Assembly (NCBI RefSeq): GCF_002607735.1
Contig: NZ_NBVR01000039.1
Location: forward strand, 101,200 to 165,199
Direction of reading: 5' to 3'
Length of the DNA stretch: 64,000 bases
DNA from: Proteus alimentorum
GTDB taxonomy: Bacteria > Pseudomonadota > Gammaproteobacteria > Enterobacterales > Enterobacteriaceae
Each line of letters starts with the position of its first letter. The first letter of the stretch is position 1. The notes beneath the pieces are model-generated. The model saw only the letters and a list, made by a program, of their open reading frames with translations, made no database searches and was not told the DNA's origin. The position numbers were made by a program, and so were the translations under genes. Below are positions 29,454-38,124 of the stretch, in pieces.

Positions 29454-30044
29454 TTACTCACCAATATGATACGGTTTTTCTACTGGTAATAGACTGTATG
29501 CGGTGTCGAGATCACCATTAGCAATACAAGCATCTATTTTACGGACCTTATCGGTAATATCCGTAATATTCACAATCCACTCTTTGCAATATTTTTCAAC
29601 TGCTTGATTTCGCAAACCAATTTGGATGGTGCGATAACTGAGTCGATTCAGATAAATATCACGCTCAGGATCCCACTGAATGCGAATGTTACTGGTTTCT
29701 GATGCCTCTTTCCAAGCTTCAGCACTGGCATAGCGGTCTGGATCAAAATGACTCACCACACCTTGTGTCAGCATCTCTTGAAAACCTTCATGCGTAATAT
29801 CAACCGCAAGAATAGAAGCTTGATTAGCGTCTTTGCGTCCCCAACCAGAGCGGTACATCATCCAAAGAAAGGAAGGTTTTACCCAAGTCATACGGGTCAT
29901 ACTAAAAGGAGGCGAAACAAAAGTTCCGTTTGCGACTGCGCTCTGAGCAATAGTATTTGAATAGGCTTGATAAACACGAACAAAATCATTCGTATAATAT
30001 GCCCTTACTTCACACTCAGGACATCGGTCAACATCATCGTTCAT
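29454..30044 (-). CDS. DUF4291 domain protein
   Basis: Soluble protein of 196 residues. The central pattern SPPFSMTRMTWVKPSFLWMM, then YRSGWGRKDANQASILAVDI, is the hallmark of DUF4291. The family usually begins at YTNDFVRVYQAYSNTIAQSA, so the first ~16 residues here (with CPEC) are a short N-terminal extension. An ATG with AAAGAAAGATGA just upstream supports the start. Function unknown. A single gene, convergent with metF. Confidence 0.82.
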   Translation of the reverse strand: MNDDVDRCPECEVRAYYTNDFVRVYQAYSNTIAQSAVANGTFVSPPFSMTRMTWVKPSFLWMMYRSGWGRKDANQASILAVDITHEGFQEMLTQGVVSHFDPDRYASAEAWKEASETSNIRIQWDPERDIYLNRLSYRTIQIGLRNQAVEKYCKEWIVNITDITDKVRKIDACIANGDLDTAYSLLPVEKPYHIGE

Positions 30045-30236
30045 CTTTCTTTAATATCCTTTTATATTAATAAAATGGAACTATCCGCTTAAATTATGAG
30101 CCTCTACCTACTGATAATCAAGAGCCCCTATTTTTGTTAAGACACTGAATAGCGTAGCGCGCTCTCGCGAAACTGAAAAAAAGAATAACAAGAAAATAAA
30201 CAGACTCATGTCGCGATTGTGGTTTATTTGTACAGC

Positions 30237-30303
30237 AATGAGTCAATTAAAATGTCTATTCTACTCACAAAGTGAGGTGAATAAGTTTGCTAATTGACTC
30301 ATT
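30237..30303. repeat. Long inverted repeat at the 3' end of the catabolic operon
   Basis: AATGAGTCAATTA at 30237-30249 is repeated exactly in inverse at 30291-30303 (13 bp each, 41 bp apart). Inside is a second small hairpin, CTCAC-AAA-GTGAG. The right arm overlaps the stop of the LacI-type gene. It may end the operon's mRNA, or be a miniature element with terminal repeats. Confidence 0.75.
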
Positions 30304-31303
30304 AGGCTGGAATGAGACGTTCAATAAGCTGTGTTTTGATAAGTGCAGGCGCTTTCACGGCAGTGCCTGAAATTTTTGCCGTCATGATTTCAAAGGCTTT
30401 TTCGACTAATAACGCTTCATCCTGCTTCATTGACCACACATTATTCGGTAAAAAGCTGAGCATCACATGATCATCGAATGTACCAATATGAAGATGCGCA
30501 GGAATACTGCCTTCACGTTGACGGATAACACTCAATAAACCTTCAAGAATAGGCAATGATGAGGCAATAAAATGAGAAGGTATTTGCTGATGTTGTTCCA
30601 AATACTGCTTCATCATCCGCTCACCATCTTTGGTCGTATTATGCTCAGCATAAGAGACCGTGACACGGTTATCATCACCATAATGCCCTTTTATGGCTTG
30701 CACATAACCACGCAAGCGAGCGGCAATAGTGGGTAATAATGCATCACCCGCAAAAAAGTGAATTGGCGCATTTTGCTTTATCATCGCTTTTGTCAACTGA
30801 GCACCACTATCACAGTTATCTGACGCGACACAAATAGCCTCACTGACAGAGAAATCTCTATCTAAAAAAACCAAGGGTTTTTGACGATGTTTAACATGAT
30901 GTAGTTGATTTTTGCGGCTTGATGAAACAATAAAAATGCCATCCACATTGCGCTCGTCCATTGATTTAACGAGCTTATTTTCATTTTTGATATCACCATA
31001 GGTACAGCTAATCGTTAGCTGGCAACCAATTTGGTGACAATGCATCTCTAATTTTTCAGCTAAAGCGGCGAAGAATGGGTTAGAAAGGCGAGGGATAACC
31101 AATCCGTAGGTATCTGTTTTATTAAGCTTTAAGCTTCTAGCCGCATGATTGACGGTATAACCAAACACCTCAACATAGTCCGCTATCTTCTTTTGCGTTT
31201 TTGCACTGATCCGGTATTGATCACCTTTGCCATTTAATACCAATCTGACTGTGGTAATAGACAAATTCAGGTCATTTGCAATCTGTTCAACTGTTTTTGC
31301 CAT
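30302..31303 (-). CDS. LacI/GalR-family transcriptional regulator
   Basis: A repressor-type protein of 333 residues. The N-terminal helix-turn-helix is TVEQIANDLNLSITTVRLVL followed by hinge region VNHAARSLKLNKTDTYGLVI. The periplasmic-binding-protein-like effector domain begins PRLSNPFFAALAEKLE. It is the last gene of the eight-gene minus-strand operon, 54 bases after tctA, so it probably senses that pathway's substrate and autoregulates it. The 10-bp inverted repeat at 39910-39935 is the best operator candidate. Effector unknown. Confidence 0.9.
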   Translation of the reverse strand: MAKTVEQIANDLNLSITTVRLVLNGKGDQYRISAKTQKKIADYVEVFGYTVNHAARSLKLNKTDTYGLVIPRLSNPFFAALAEKLEMHCHQIGCQLTISCTYGDIKNENKLVKSMDERNVDGIFIVSSSRKNQLHHVKHRQKPLVFLDRDFSVSEAICVASDNCDSGAQLTKAMIKQNAPIHFFAGDALLPTIAARLRGYVQAIKGHYGDDNRVTVSYAEHNTTKDGERMMKQYLEQHQQIPSHFIASSLPILEGLLSVIRQREGSIPAHLHIGTFDDHVMLSFLPNNVWSMKQDEALLVEKAFEIMTAKISGTAVKAPALIKTQLIERLIPA

Positions 31304-31357
31304 TAATATTCCATCATTGATATTGCCCTCATCGTAATGATGAGGGCCAGTTAACCT

Positions 31358-32875
31358 TTACTGAGCAGGCTTAGCTCGGCATTTCTTCCACATCGCTTTT
31401 AACGAAGGGCCAATAATAGGTAGGATCAACGTCAGTATCGCAATACCTAAAAATGTCGCTGTAATTGGGCGTGTATACAGGATAGATAAATCCCCCTGAG
31501 ACATCATTAAAGCACGACGTAAGTTTGATTCTGCCATCGGCCCTAAGATAATCCCAATAACGACAGGAGACATGGAGAAATCGAGCTTAATCATAATATA
31601 AGCAAGTAATCCTGCCCCCATCATCACGAATACATCGATGATACTATGGTTCACAGAATAAGCACCTACACTACATAATACAAAGATAATTGGCACTAAT
31701 ACGCGACGCGGAACATCCATCACTCGCACGAAGAGTTTCATACATAAGAAACCTAAGATACCGAGGAAAATATTCGCCATCATCAAACCAATAAAGATAC
31801 TGTTAACTTCAACGGGATTGTCAGTAAAGAGTTGAGGCCCTAATGCCAATCCTTGAACCATAAATGCACCCATGATAATGGCCGTTGCGCCATCACCCGG
31901 AATACCCAAGGTCATTAAAGGCACCATGGTTCCGCCTGTTACTGAGTTTGCACCCGCTTCTGGTGCAGATACTCCTTCAGGTGAACCGTGACCAAACTCT
32001 TCAGGGTGTTTAGACCAACGCTTTGCTTCGTTATAAGAGATAAATGATGAGATATCTCCGCCGGTTCCCGGAATTGCACCAATCGTTGTACCAATCGCTG
32101 ACGAACGGAAGTAAGTGGGCAATACACGTTTAAAATCAGCCCATGTTGGTAATACACGGTGAATACGCGCATTAATTTTTTCACTTTTCTTCTGTTTGCG
32201 CTCACGATATTCTTCTTCAAAACTAATCAAGCCTTGAGAGAAAGCGAACAGACCAACCAAGATAGGAATAAATGAAACCCCACCCATTAGGTAAACAGTA
32301 TCAAAGGTGAAACGAGGCCCTGATGTCATTGGATCAAGCCCAATAGTCGCAATCGCTAAGCCTATCGCCCCTCCCATTAATCCTTTTACAATCGATTGCG
32401 ATGATACACTGGTAATAATACTTATGCCAAATACAGCGAGTGCAAAATACTCAGCCGCAGAGAAACCTGTTGCCACTTTAGCTAATTGAGGCGCAATAAC
32501 AATCAGGGCGATTGTACTAAAGATCCCCCCGAACATAGAGCCCATCGTAGATAAACCCAACGCTCTTCCTGCTTCACCTTTTTTCGCCATTGGATAACCA
32601 TCCAATACCGTTGCAGCAGAAGCGGGAGTACCCGGCGTACTAATCAATATCGCAGTAATTGAACCACCGTAAACGGCACCACAATACATTCCTAATAACA
32701 GGAGGATCCCTGTCATTCCTTGGAAGGAGTAAGTTAATGGGAGAAGTAATGCAATTCCCATATTCACTGTTAGGCCTGGTAATGCGCCGATAATAATACC
32801 CGCGAACACCCCCAACAAGATCATCGTTATCGTTTCCAGACTGAAAACGATCATTAAAGCGTCTAGTATTTCCAT
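31358..32875 (-). CDS. Tripartite tricarboxylate transporter large permease, TctA family
   Basis: The 12-helix permease of a TctABC-type transporter (505 residues). Family signature regions are visible: GVFAGIIIGALPGLTVNMGI, GSITAILISTPGTPASAAT, and the second repeat around IGTTIGAIPGTGGDISSFIS and MVPLMTLGIPGDGATAIIMG. Such transporters import carboxylates or sugar acids with an ion gradient and a periplasmic binding protein. It lies 19 bases after tctB in an operon of carbohydrate enzymes, so the substrate is likely a sugar acid rather than citrate. Confidence 0.92.
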   Translation of the reverse strand: MEILDALMIVFSLETITMILLGVFAGIIIGALPGLTVNMGIALLLPLTYSFQGMTGILLLLGMYCGAVYGGSITAILISTPGTPASAATVLDGYPMAKKGEAGRALGLSTMGSMFGGIFSTIALIVIAPQLAKVATGFSAAEYFALAVFGISIITSVSSQSIVKGLMGGAIGLAIATIGLDPMTSGPRFTFDTVYLMGGVSFIPILVGLFAFSQGLISFEEEYRERKQKKSEKINARIHRVLPTWADFKRVLPTYFRSSAIGTTIGAIPGTGGDISSFISYNEAKRWSKHPEEFGHGSPEGVSAPEAGANSVTGGTMVPLMTLGIPGDGATAIIMGAFMVQGLALGPQLFTDNPVEVNSIFIGLMMANIFLGILGFLCMKLFVRVMDVPRRVLVPIIFVLCSVGAYSVNHSIIDVFVMMGAGLLAYIMIKLDFSMSPVVIGIILGPMAESNLRRALMMSQGDLSILYTRPITATFLGIAILTLILPIIGPSLKAMWKKCRAKPAQ

Positions 32876-32894
32876 CTCAAAGCTCCTTTACCGC

Positions 32895-33356
32895 TTACTC
32901 AAAAAAGACGGAGGTTGGCAGAGGTGAATTAAAGATAATGTCAAAGAAGACATAAACGGCGGCAACCATTACAACCGGAATAATAATCAGTGCAATAGGT
33001 TTTCTTTCATTCATCAGCCACATAATGATCGGGATAAGAAGCAGTGACGGAATAATAAAGCCAAAAAAGTGCAGACCAGTGGCATAGACCAACATAAAGA
33101 GGCCTAAACCATAAGCGCGTTTAACTGCAGTAGAACTTAGGTCAACAGACTGGTGTACATGTTTAATTTTATCAACCACAACACTGATCCATTGAAAAAT
33201 CCCCAGTAAAATAAATAAGATGGCAAGACCATAAGGCCAAAAACGCTCCCCAGGCACACCATAATCATCAAACATGCTCATATCACGGGAGAGATAGATA
33301 ATTAGTGCCCCGAAAGCCACTGAAATCGCACCGATGATTGTATTGATTTTTGTCAT
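32895..33356 (-). CDS. Tripartite tricarboxylate transporter small permease, TctB family
   Basis: Four-helix small membrane subunit, 153 residues, with a short N-terminus (TKINTIIGAISVAFGALIIY), the central FWPYGLAILFILLGIFQW helix, and two C-terminal helices. TctB proteins pair with TctA and vary widely in sequence, so the assignment rests on topology and its position between tctC and tctA. Confidence 0.85.
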   Translation of the reverse strand: MTKINTIIGAISVAFGALIIYLSRDMSMFDDYGVPGERFWPYGLAILFILLGIFQWISVVVDKIKHVHQSVDLSSTAVKRAYGLGLFMLVYATGLHFFGFIIPSLLLIPIIMWLMNERKPIALIIIPVVMVAAVYVFFDIIFNSPLPTSVFFE

Positions 33357-33417
33357 GTCGGGATCTCCCCGACCCTACCTGCCGTGACAGGTAGGGTGGT
33401 TTATAATAATAGAAAAG

Positions 33418-34392
33418 TTATTTTTTCAGGATTGTTGAAATTAACTCAGCATACATCTCGTGGTCTTCTTTCATCATTTGGTACGCATCGTCACCAGTGA
33501 TGAATACAGGCATAATACCTTGTTTTTTCAGTGCTTCTTGATATTCAGGTTTTTGAACCACTTCAGAGAATGCACCAACTAACTCATTCTTCACGTTATC
33601 AGGTACATTAGCCGTTGTTGCTAATACAGCCCAAGCACGCATTTTCACGTTAGTGTCTAATTTCAATGCTTCTTTAAAAGTAGGTACGGCTGGGAATAAT
33701 GGGAAACGACGCTCATCCATTACACCAAGAACACGTAGAATACCAGCATCGACTTGAGACTTAACTGCACCCGGCGTTGTTAATACGCCATCGATGTGGT
33801 TACCCACTAAAGCAGCGATTGAAGGGCCTGTACCTTCGTTATAAGGAATATGGTTAAATTTAGCACCCGTGGTACGTTCGATATTCACGCCAGCTAAGTG
33901 ATAAATAGCCCCCATACCTGAGTTACCGACTTTCAGTTTACCCGGATTCGCTTTTGCGCCATCGATAAACTCTTGTAACGTGGTGTAAGGTGATTCTGCA
34001 TTAACAACTAACACCACAGGATCAGCGATAGTTGTTGCGATTGGCGTGAAATCTTTATAAGTAACCGGTGATTTTCCTTGGTGTGGGAACATCGCGAGTT
34101 CAACGGTTGTCATGACTAATTTTGTACCATCAGGGCGCGCATTAGCAACTTCAATCAGACCCGTTAAACCATTACCAGCAGGCTTATTCACCGGAACGAA
34201 AATACGTCCAGCCGGCATAACATCTTTTGCAAATTCAATGATAGTACGTGCAGAAGTATCAGTACCACCGCCCGGGTTTTTCGGGATGACAACATCAATA
34301 TTTTTTGTAGGATACGTTAACTGTTGGGCAACTGCATTCCCCATGCCCAGTGTCATCGTAATCGCCAACGCTGCGAGTAGACTCTTTTTCAT
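33418..34392 (-). CDS. Tripartite tricarboxylate transporter binding protein, TctC family
   Basis: Periplasmic solute-binding protein (Bug family), 324 residues from the ATG at 34392, which has an AAGGG site upstream and begins a signal peptide ending NAVAQQ. Family features are YPTKNIDVVIPKNPGGGTDT, the KVGNSGMGAIYHLAGV ligand loop, FNHIPYNEGTGPSIAALVGN and RRFPLFPAVPTFKEA. The ligand is a carboxylate of unknown identity. An in-frame start at 34461 would run into the sialidase-like gene and hide the signal peptide. Confidence 0.92.
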   Translation of the reverse strand: MKKSLLAALAITMTLGMGNAVAQQLTYPTKNIDVVIPKNPGGGTDTSARTIIEFAKDVMPAGRIFVPVNKPAGNGLTGLIEVANARPDGTKLVMTTVELAMFPHQGKSPVTYKDFTPIATTIADPVVLVVNAESPYTTLQEFIDGAKANPGKLKVGNSGMGAIYHLAGVNIERTTGAKFNHIPYNEGTGPSIAALVGNHIDGVLTTPGAVKSQVDAGILRVLGVMDERRFPLFPAVPTFKEALKLDTNVKMRAWAVLATTANVPDNVKNELVGAFSEVVQKPEYQEALKKQGIMPVFITGDDAYQMMKEDHEMYAELISTILKK

Positions 34393-34412
34393 AAAACCCT
34401 TTCTCCACATTT

Positions 34413-35465
34413 TTATTGAGTAGCCATTAACTGCTGATAAACAATGTTTTTTCGATTCCAAGTAAAGGTCACGTGTAGGGTATTGTTTTCAGCAATAATA
34501 GCCGGATATGAAAATTCGCCTTCCCCATCGAGTAAATCGAATGGTTCAGACCAAGTACTGCCATTATCGGATGAAAGACTGACAGAGATGGGATAACGAC
34601 GACTCCAGTTACCTGAATTCGGGTTATACACCAATGCCAGTTGACCATCTGCGAAGGAGACGACATCAATGCCGCTATTATTATTTGGTAATATTGTTGC
34701 ATAAGCCGGACACCAATTGCGTCCATAATCCGTTGAATCGCTACGATAAATAGTACCGCGCGTACTCCGCATCATGGCATGCACATGCCCAGGCTGGGAT
34801 TCCCATAGTGTTGGCTGTATAACGCCATCCCATTGAAAAACGCGTTGTAGATCAGTCTCCCATAAGGCATCGTCCTTTAAACCCTGCCAGATTTCATGTT
34901 CCGCTTGTTCACCTTTATGATGTTCAATTGGAATATCTACTCGCAACCAGTGTTGACCGTTGTCACTCGAAATATCGACAAACGCATCCCAGAATTGGTC
35001 ATCCTCAACCGATCCCGGTGCCAACCACTCGCCATTCGACATCACTAACACTTTGTTTTTCACAGGACCTCTAGGTGCTACATCACCAGAAACCAATTCA
35101 CTTGGTAAACTCCAGCTATTTCCGCCATCCTTCGAGATAACGTATTGGGTCGTCCAACTATGTACATCGGGACCCGTTTTATAAAACAGCCAGATATTAC
35201 CTGTTGATGGGTCAACATGTAAAACTGGATTCCAGTGCGCAACACCCGGATTTTTAACAACAGGTTGAGCGTGTTGCCAATGATCACCCTCTTTCATCAC
35301 TAGCCAGATAGCGGTATTACCGCTACCTTCTTTATCACCAGCGAAAAAAGCGGTTAACAAACGCTCAGAGTTAGGCACACGCACAATCGTTGAAGCATGG
35401 CAGTGATTAAAAAGTGAATGTGCATTATCAAGCACAAACTGAGTTTCCTTCATCACGAAAGGCAT
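34413..35465 (-). CDS. Sialidase-like BNR/Asp-box protein
   Basis: A six-bladed propeller type protein of 350 residues with four Asp boxes (SKDGGNSW, SSDNGQHW, STDYGRNW, SSDNGSTW). HASTIVRVPNSERLLTAFFA, then AGDKEGSGNTAIWLV, matches the start of sialidase-2 domains (PF13088 type). No signal peptide is visible, so it likely acts in the cytoplasm on an imported compound. True sialidase activity is doubtful: no sialic-acid catabolic genes (nanEK) are adjacent, and related proteins act on other sugar acids. It lies between the aldolase-like gene and tctC. Confidence 0.8.
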   Translation of the reverse strand: MPFVMKETQFVLDNAHSLFNHCHASTIVRVPNSERLLTAFFAGDKEGSGNTAIWLVMKEGDHWQHAQPVVKNPGVAHWNPVLHVDPSTGNIWLFYKTGPDVHSWTTQYVISKDGGNSWSLPSELVSGDVAPRGPVKNKVLVMSNGEWLAPGSVEDDQFWDAFVDISSDNGQHWLRVDIPIEHHKGEQAEHEIWQGLKDDALWETDLQRVFQWDGVIQPTLWESQPGHVHAMMRSTRGTIYRSDSTDYGRNWCPAYATILPNNNSGIDVVSFADGQLALVYNPNSGNWSRRYPISVSLSSDNGSTWSEPFDLLDGEGEFSYPAIIAENNTLHVTFTWNRKNIVYQQLMATQ

Positions 35466-35487
35466 ATTCCTACTCCTGTGTCCTAAA

Positions 35488-36417
35488 TTAATCTAACGAA
35501 AGCCACTTTTTCATATTCTCACCCAATGCGGTCATGCTATTGACGGCAGAAGGGAAAAATGAGTTTTCAAACTGACTGCTGTTACGGGAACGGCAAACCA
35601 GTGTGCTGAAGTTACCAATCAGGCGCTGATGATATTTAGCGCATGCTGGATAATCCAGTGTTTCGGTCATCGCTGCTGTTGATAAATAATCTGCTAACAC
35701 CGCAGCCTGCTCTGGTTTATCTTTCCAATTTTCATAAAGCCAAACATAAAGCTCTGGATGGAAGTTTGCCATAACACCGCTATATGCCTGACATCCTGCT
35801 TGGAATGAAGCTAATAGCGTTTGACTGTTGGCGTTTGCAAGATGCAAGCGAGTTCCTTTTGATAATGCCAAGCGACGTTCTATCATCGGAAGAGAACAAC
35901 AAGTATCTTTGATAAAGGTAAAGCGATTACTTTGTGCACACCACTCTACAATTTCTTCAGATAACAAGCGTTTGTAAGGATAAGGGCATTCATAGATACC
36001 CAAATCAATCTCTTTTGGTACCACATTGGTTAAGACTTGCAGTGTTTCCAGCGCCTTATCATCCGACTCCCCGATGAGAGCCAAGCGATTACTGATCATA
36101 ATGACGCCATCGACACCCGTACCTGCCATTGCCTGCAATTGTTCTTTTTGCTGACTTAATGCAGTTGCAGTATGACCAGAAGCAACTACAGGTACTCTTC
36201 CATCTGCTTTTTCAACGATAAAACGGGTGAGTGCTTGAGTTTCCTCATCACTTAAATAAAACATTTCGCTTGATTGGCAGGCGGCAAAGAGTCCATGTAC
36301 ACCAGAGTCGATATACCAGTCTACAAGGCGCTCTAATGACGCCCAATCAATCTCCCCTTTGGCATCAAAAGGGGTTAGCATAACAGGCCAAACACCGACG
36401 TATTTTTGCTGACTCAT
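35488..36417 (-). CDS. Dihydrodipicolinate synthase/N-acetylneuraminate lyase family aldolase
   Basis: A class I pyruvate aldolase-type TIM barrel, 309 residues from the second of two adjacent ATGs (36417; AAGGA seven bases before). The Schiff-base lysine is in FTFIKDTCCSLP, and the conserved tyrosine lies in the YECPYPYKR segment. The usual GTTGE substrate motif is replaced by ACQSSE, so the donor or acceptor differs from DapA and NanA. It lies ten bases after the isomerase-like gene. It probably cleaves a 2-keto sugar acid to pyruvate plus an aldehyde; not proven. Confidence 0.82.
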   Translation of the reverse strand: MSQQKYVGVWPVMLTPFDAKGEIDWASLERLVDWYIDSGVHGLFAACQSSEMFYLSDEETQALTRFIVEKADGRVPVVASGHTATALSQQKEQLQAMAGTGVDGVIMISNRLALIGESDDKALETLQVLTNVVPKEIDLGIYECPYPYKRLLSEEIVEWCAQSNRFTFIKDTCCSLPMIERRLALSKGTRLHLANANSQTLLASFQAGCQAYSGVMANFHPELYVWLYENWKDKPEQAAVLADYLSTAAMTETLDYPACAKYHQRLIGNFSTLVCRSRNSSQFENSFFPSAVNSMTALGENMKKWLSLD

Positions 36418-36427
36418 CATCAATTCC

Positions 36428-38074
36428 TTACAGTAAGTTAATGGCATCGCCTGCCACTTTCACTTGGATACCTTGAGTCAATGCTTGAGCAACGAATGCC
36501 TTTAGCACAAACGCCAATTTATCTTCATCAACATACGCCACAGTAATGTGGTTACTTTGATGTCCCGCCATAAGGTCATCACGAGTTACGCCATCTAACG
36601 TACAGTTCAGTAATGGCCATTCGTAGTTAGTTGCTCTACGGCGACGTTCAAATTCTGCTTCAGGTAACTCCACAGCCACGCCCGTACCAATATGCATAAT
36701 CACATCAGTACCTTCATAGTGCGCACGACCCCATAACAAGCGCCCTGCTTTGCCTTGACCTGCAATGGTTGATCCTCCTTTAGGGAAGAACATTGGAGGT
36801 TGGCGATAACCTGTTGCACCTTTTAGGCCACCTTTGAGGTGTTCAAAAGGAACCGAGCCTGAAATTTCCATATCCCAGTAGAATGTTCCTTCATACTCAC
36901 TACCCCAACGAATATCATGTAGTGTGGTTTCAGCAGGTAGTCCTAATGATGTTAATAAACGCCATAACATCGTTTGAGGAATAGCCGTACCCATATCCAC
37001 TTCGTTGATACAAGGAATTGGCGTGTTAGGGCAGATAATCTCGCCGTTTTCATCTGGCAATGGGAAACGTGCGGTTGAGCCAATCGCACCTTCAGCAAAG
37101 TCAGATGCAGGACAACAATCTTTTAAGCCCTGCTGATATTGCACACCCACGGCGGTTAAACCAAAACGTTTTACGAAACGCGCCATTGCAATCATCATGG
37201 CGCACTGCTCCATCACTTGTTCACGAGTGAGTTCAGTTTTGTCATCTTGACCAAACATAAACGTCATCCCGTTATCTTCGTACCACTGTAAACATGCCTC
37301 TCTTAATTCTGTTGGTACTTTCGCCATTTCGACAAGTAACGCCGATTGAGAAAGGGATTCAATTGGCATACCAATATTGATCATTGCCTGTTGTGGGAAG
37401 ACCCCGTTAATCATTCCCATACAGAATGTATCGAACAAACCAATTATTTCTTTATTTTTAATTATATATTCGCCGACTTTACGACCCACTTCGCCGGCTT
37501 CTGTCGCCATTACCCTGTGTGTTGGCGCAATATCTGTAAGATAGCTAAGCTTATGATTTACATAACCATACTTCAACCAAGTTGCTAAGCCATCTACAAA
37601 GAATTCATCATCAAACTCTTCTGACCATAAACGTGAATAATTTTTACCTAAACTGGTCATCGTACCCGCTAAACACAACATGCCTACCAGACCCGGCCAT
37701 GTCCCATCAAAGTTAGCCAGTAGTAAAATAGGGCCACGATGGTGCGCTAAGGAAGAGGCGATATGGTGTGAATATTGCCATGCGGTTAATAACACGATAA
37801 CCGGAGCATCCGGATCGATTGCAGCAAACATATCGCAACCTTCACGCTGACTGCTGATAAAACCATGACCGCGAGCTTCATTAATTTCATGAGCACGCTT
37901 CATTTTGTAACCTTGAGCTTCTAGTGCAGCAGCCAGTTTATCTTCAAATTTTTTCTGTACAGGCCAGCACGTTACGTTTGCAGGCTCGCGTAAGTCTGCG
38001 TTGGTGACCATCAGGATCTCTTTCTGACCTGCTGTGATGGTTGTCGGTAATTTTGGTAGATTTAAGTTCAACAT
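36428..38074 (-). CDS. L-fucose/L-arabinose isomerase-like protein
   Basis: A cytoplasmic protein of 548 residues from the ATG at 38074 (AGGGATATCTT before it). It has the overall plan of the fucose isomerase fold: an N-terminal Rossmann-like domain (KEILMVTNADLREPANVTCW and VIVLLTAWQYSHHIASSLAHH) and a C-terminal region with GCDMF, FDTFCMGMING and MAGHQSNHITVAYV. Similarity to true FucI is partial, so the sugar is uncertain. Members next to FGGY kinases usually convert an aldose to a ketose. Second gene of the operon. Confidence 0.7.
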   Translation of the reverse strand: MLNLNLPKLPTTITAGQKEILMVTNADLREPANVTCWPVQKKFEDKLAAALEAQGYKMKRAHEINEARGHGFISSQREGCDMFAAIDPDAPVIVLLTAWQYSHHIASSLAHHRGPILLLANFDGTWPGLVGMLCLAGTMTSLGKNYSRLWSEEFDDEFFVDGLATWLKYGYVNHKLSYLTDIAPTHRVMATEAGEVGRKVGEYIIKNKEIIGLFDTFCMGMINGVFPQQAMINIGMPIESLSQSALLVEMAKVPTELREACLQWYEDNGMTFMFGQDDKTELTREQVMEQCAMMIAMARFVKRFGLTAVGVQYQQGLKDCCPASDFAEGAIGSTARFPLPDENGEIICPNTPIPCINEVDMGTAIPQTMLWRLLTSLGLPAETTLHDIRWGSEYEGTFYWDMEISGSVPFEHLKGGLKGATGYRQPPMFFPKGGSTIAGQGKAGRLLWGRAHYEGTDVIMHIGTGVAVELPEAEFERRRRATNYEWPLLNCTLDGVTRDDLMAGHQSNHITVAYVDEDKLAFVLKAFVAQALTQGIQVKVAGDAINLL

Positions 38075-38124
38075 AAGATATCCCTGGTAAGGTAAACTCG
38101 GTTCATAATCGGAAAAATTAGTGG

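Noticed and set aside
34469-35465. The Asp-box protein as a true secreted sialidase (NanH)
   Set aside because: No signal peptide and no sialic-acid catabolic genes nearby; only the propeller family can be supported.
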